A program made the position numbers and the translations under genes. Positions 63,496 through 64,000 of a stretch of DNA of 64,000 bases are shown in pieces; the first letter of the stretch is position 1; each line of letters begins with the position of its first letter. Source of the DNA: Leptospirales bacterium (lineage in GTDB: Bacteria > Spirochaetota > Leptospiria > Leptospirales > Leptospiraceae); assembly GCA_013297885.1 (NCBI GenBank), contig JAAFIR010000001.1:62001-126000 (forward strand), given 5' to 3'. The notes under the pieces were generated by a model. It saw only the letters and a list, made by a program, of their open reading frames with translations. It did no database searches and was not told the DNA's origin.

Positions 63496-64000
63496 ATGAA
63501 AAAAACTTTTTACCTAAATTATATATTTATTTGTGTATTATTAAATTATTGTGAAAACCCAAATTATAATAATATATGTGATATTAAAAATACTTCAAAG
63601 TATTTTAAAGAAGCAATTATTCTTAGAGAAACTTCTAATAATGAATTTTATTGTAACTTAAGAATTAAAACTGCAACTACTCAAACTTCATCTCCTACAA
63701 TATCCTCCCCAACTACAACTTTAAGTCCAACAGCAGTTTTAGTTGCTCCTACCATTAGTTTTCCAAATAAATTGTACCAAACTTTTCAAGGTTTTGCTTT
63801 TCCAACTCCAGTAAATCCAATCACTTCTGGAACAATTACTAACTGTTCAATAAATCCTTCTTTGCCACAAGGTTTGATTCTAAACCAAACTACTTGTGCA
63901 ATTTCAGGAACACCAACAGTTGGTGGTGCTGGTGCAGAATATACAATCACTGCTTCAAATCAAACTGTATCAACAACCACAAAATTAAAATTAAAAGTGA
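63496..64000 (+). CDS. Ig-like (putative Ig, PF05345 type) lipoprotein, partial at right edge
   Basis: A frame open to the window end, 168 codons. Start ATG 63496 has GGAG 6 bp upstream; an in-frame ATG at 63484 is less well placed. Signal peptide KKTFYLNYIFICVLLNYC gives lipidation at the final Cys. A Thr/Ser/Pro-rich linker (TTQTSSPTISSPTTTLSPTA) follows, then an Ig-like repeat APTISFPNKLYQTFQG...LPQGLILNQTTCAISGTPT with the GTPT...Y-x-I-T-A-S-N signature. It is probably a surface lipoprotein with several such domains to the right. Confidence 0.75.
   Translation, partial: MKKTFYLNYIFICVLLNYCENPNYNNICDIKNTSKYFKEAIILRETSNNEFYCNLRIKTATTQTSSPTISSPTTTLSPTAVLVAPTISFPNKLYQTFQGFAFPTPVNPITSGTITNCSINPSLPQGLILNQTTCAISGTPTVGGAGAEYTITASNQTVSTTTKLKLKV

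Noticed and set aside
1-64000. tRNA or rRNA genes
   Set aside because: No stretch with cloverleaf features or the relatively GC-rich composition expected of rRNA in this AT-rich background was noticed.

Overview
The window reads as chromosomal DNA of a very AT-rich spirochaete, most likely a member or relative of the Leptospirales. Two flagellar operons frame it: flgG-flgA-flgH-flgI-flgJ at 0.4-4.2 kb (minus strand) and flgB-flgC-fliE at 51.7-53.0 kb (plus strand). The P- and L-ring genes flgI and flgH, a lipid A type acyltransferase, many lipoproteins and a SurA-like lipoprotein indicate a diderm. The affiliation is inferred from gene content only; no rRNA or tRNA gene was seen.

Layout. 0-4.3 kb: flagellar rod/ring operon with a small HNH gene at its end. 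4.3-11.7 kb: mixed genes with much decay (a toxin relic, a broken 7TM histidine kinase next to an intact LytTR regulator, a TerB/J-domain membrane protein, a frameshifted SH3b protein). 11.7-19 kb: defence-like block with a type IIG restriction-methylation gene carrying a nonsense codon, a frameshifted KAP-type P-loop NTPase, a broken small membrane gene, then HigA, DUF2442 and DUF4160 genes and an AbiEii-type nucleotidyltransferase pair. 19-25.8 kb: core genes (sulfatase, LpxL-like acyltransferase, CtpA protease, TsaD, YceI). 26-30.5 kb: decayed phage-like genes interleaved with 37-nt repeats that look like a broken type II-B CRISPR array. 30.5-40.7 kb: a type V-A CRISPR-Cas system (27-repeat array, cas2, cas1, cas4 and a 1396-residue Cas12a) split by a divergent Fic gene and a vapBC pair whose toxin is interrupted by a palindromic insertion. 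41-64 kb: mostly housekeeping genes, including a CmoA-like methyltransferase, MBOAT acyltransferase, RraB-like protein, a large transglutaminase-DUF2126 protein, flgBC-fliE, PrsW protease, penicillin acylase, a ParA-like ATPase, a CTP-dependent lipid kinase and STAS protein, a PpiC/SurA-like lipoprotein and an Ig-like lipoprotein cut by the right edge.

How the parts work together. The V-A locus looks complete: Cas4-Cas1-Cas2 for spacer capture beside a leader and a long array with uniform repeats at the leader end, and Cas12a with all three RuvC acidic residues for crRNA-guided cutting. The second, scattered repeat set has no cas9 in view and appears to be a relic. Several other defence or toxin genes are visibly inactivated, so lesions cluster in accessory DNA while core genes are open.

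The most unusual feature is a family of about eight intergenic elements, each 140-220 bp, with three short conserved boxes and two hairpins whose arm sequences differ completely between copies yet remain self-complementary. One copy sits inside the cas operon between cas4 and cas1. A relic of the 3' end of tsaD upstream of cas12a, and three to four phased inverted repeats between cas4 and fic, are also worth attention.
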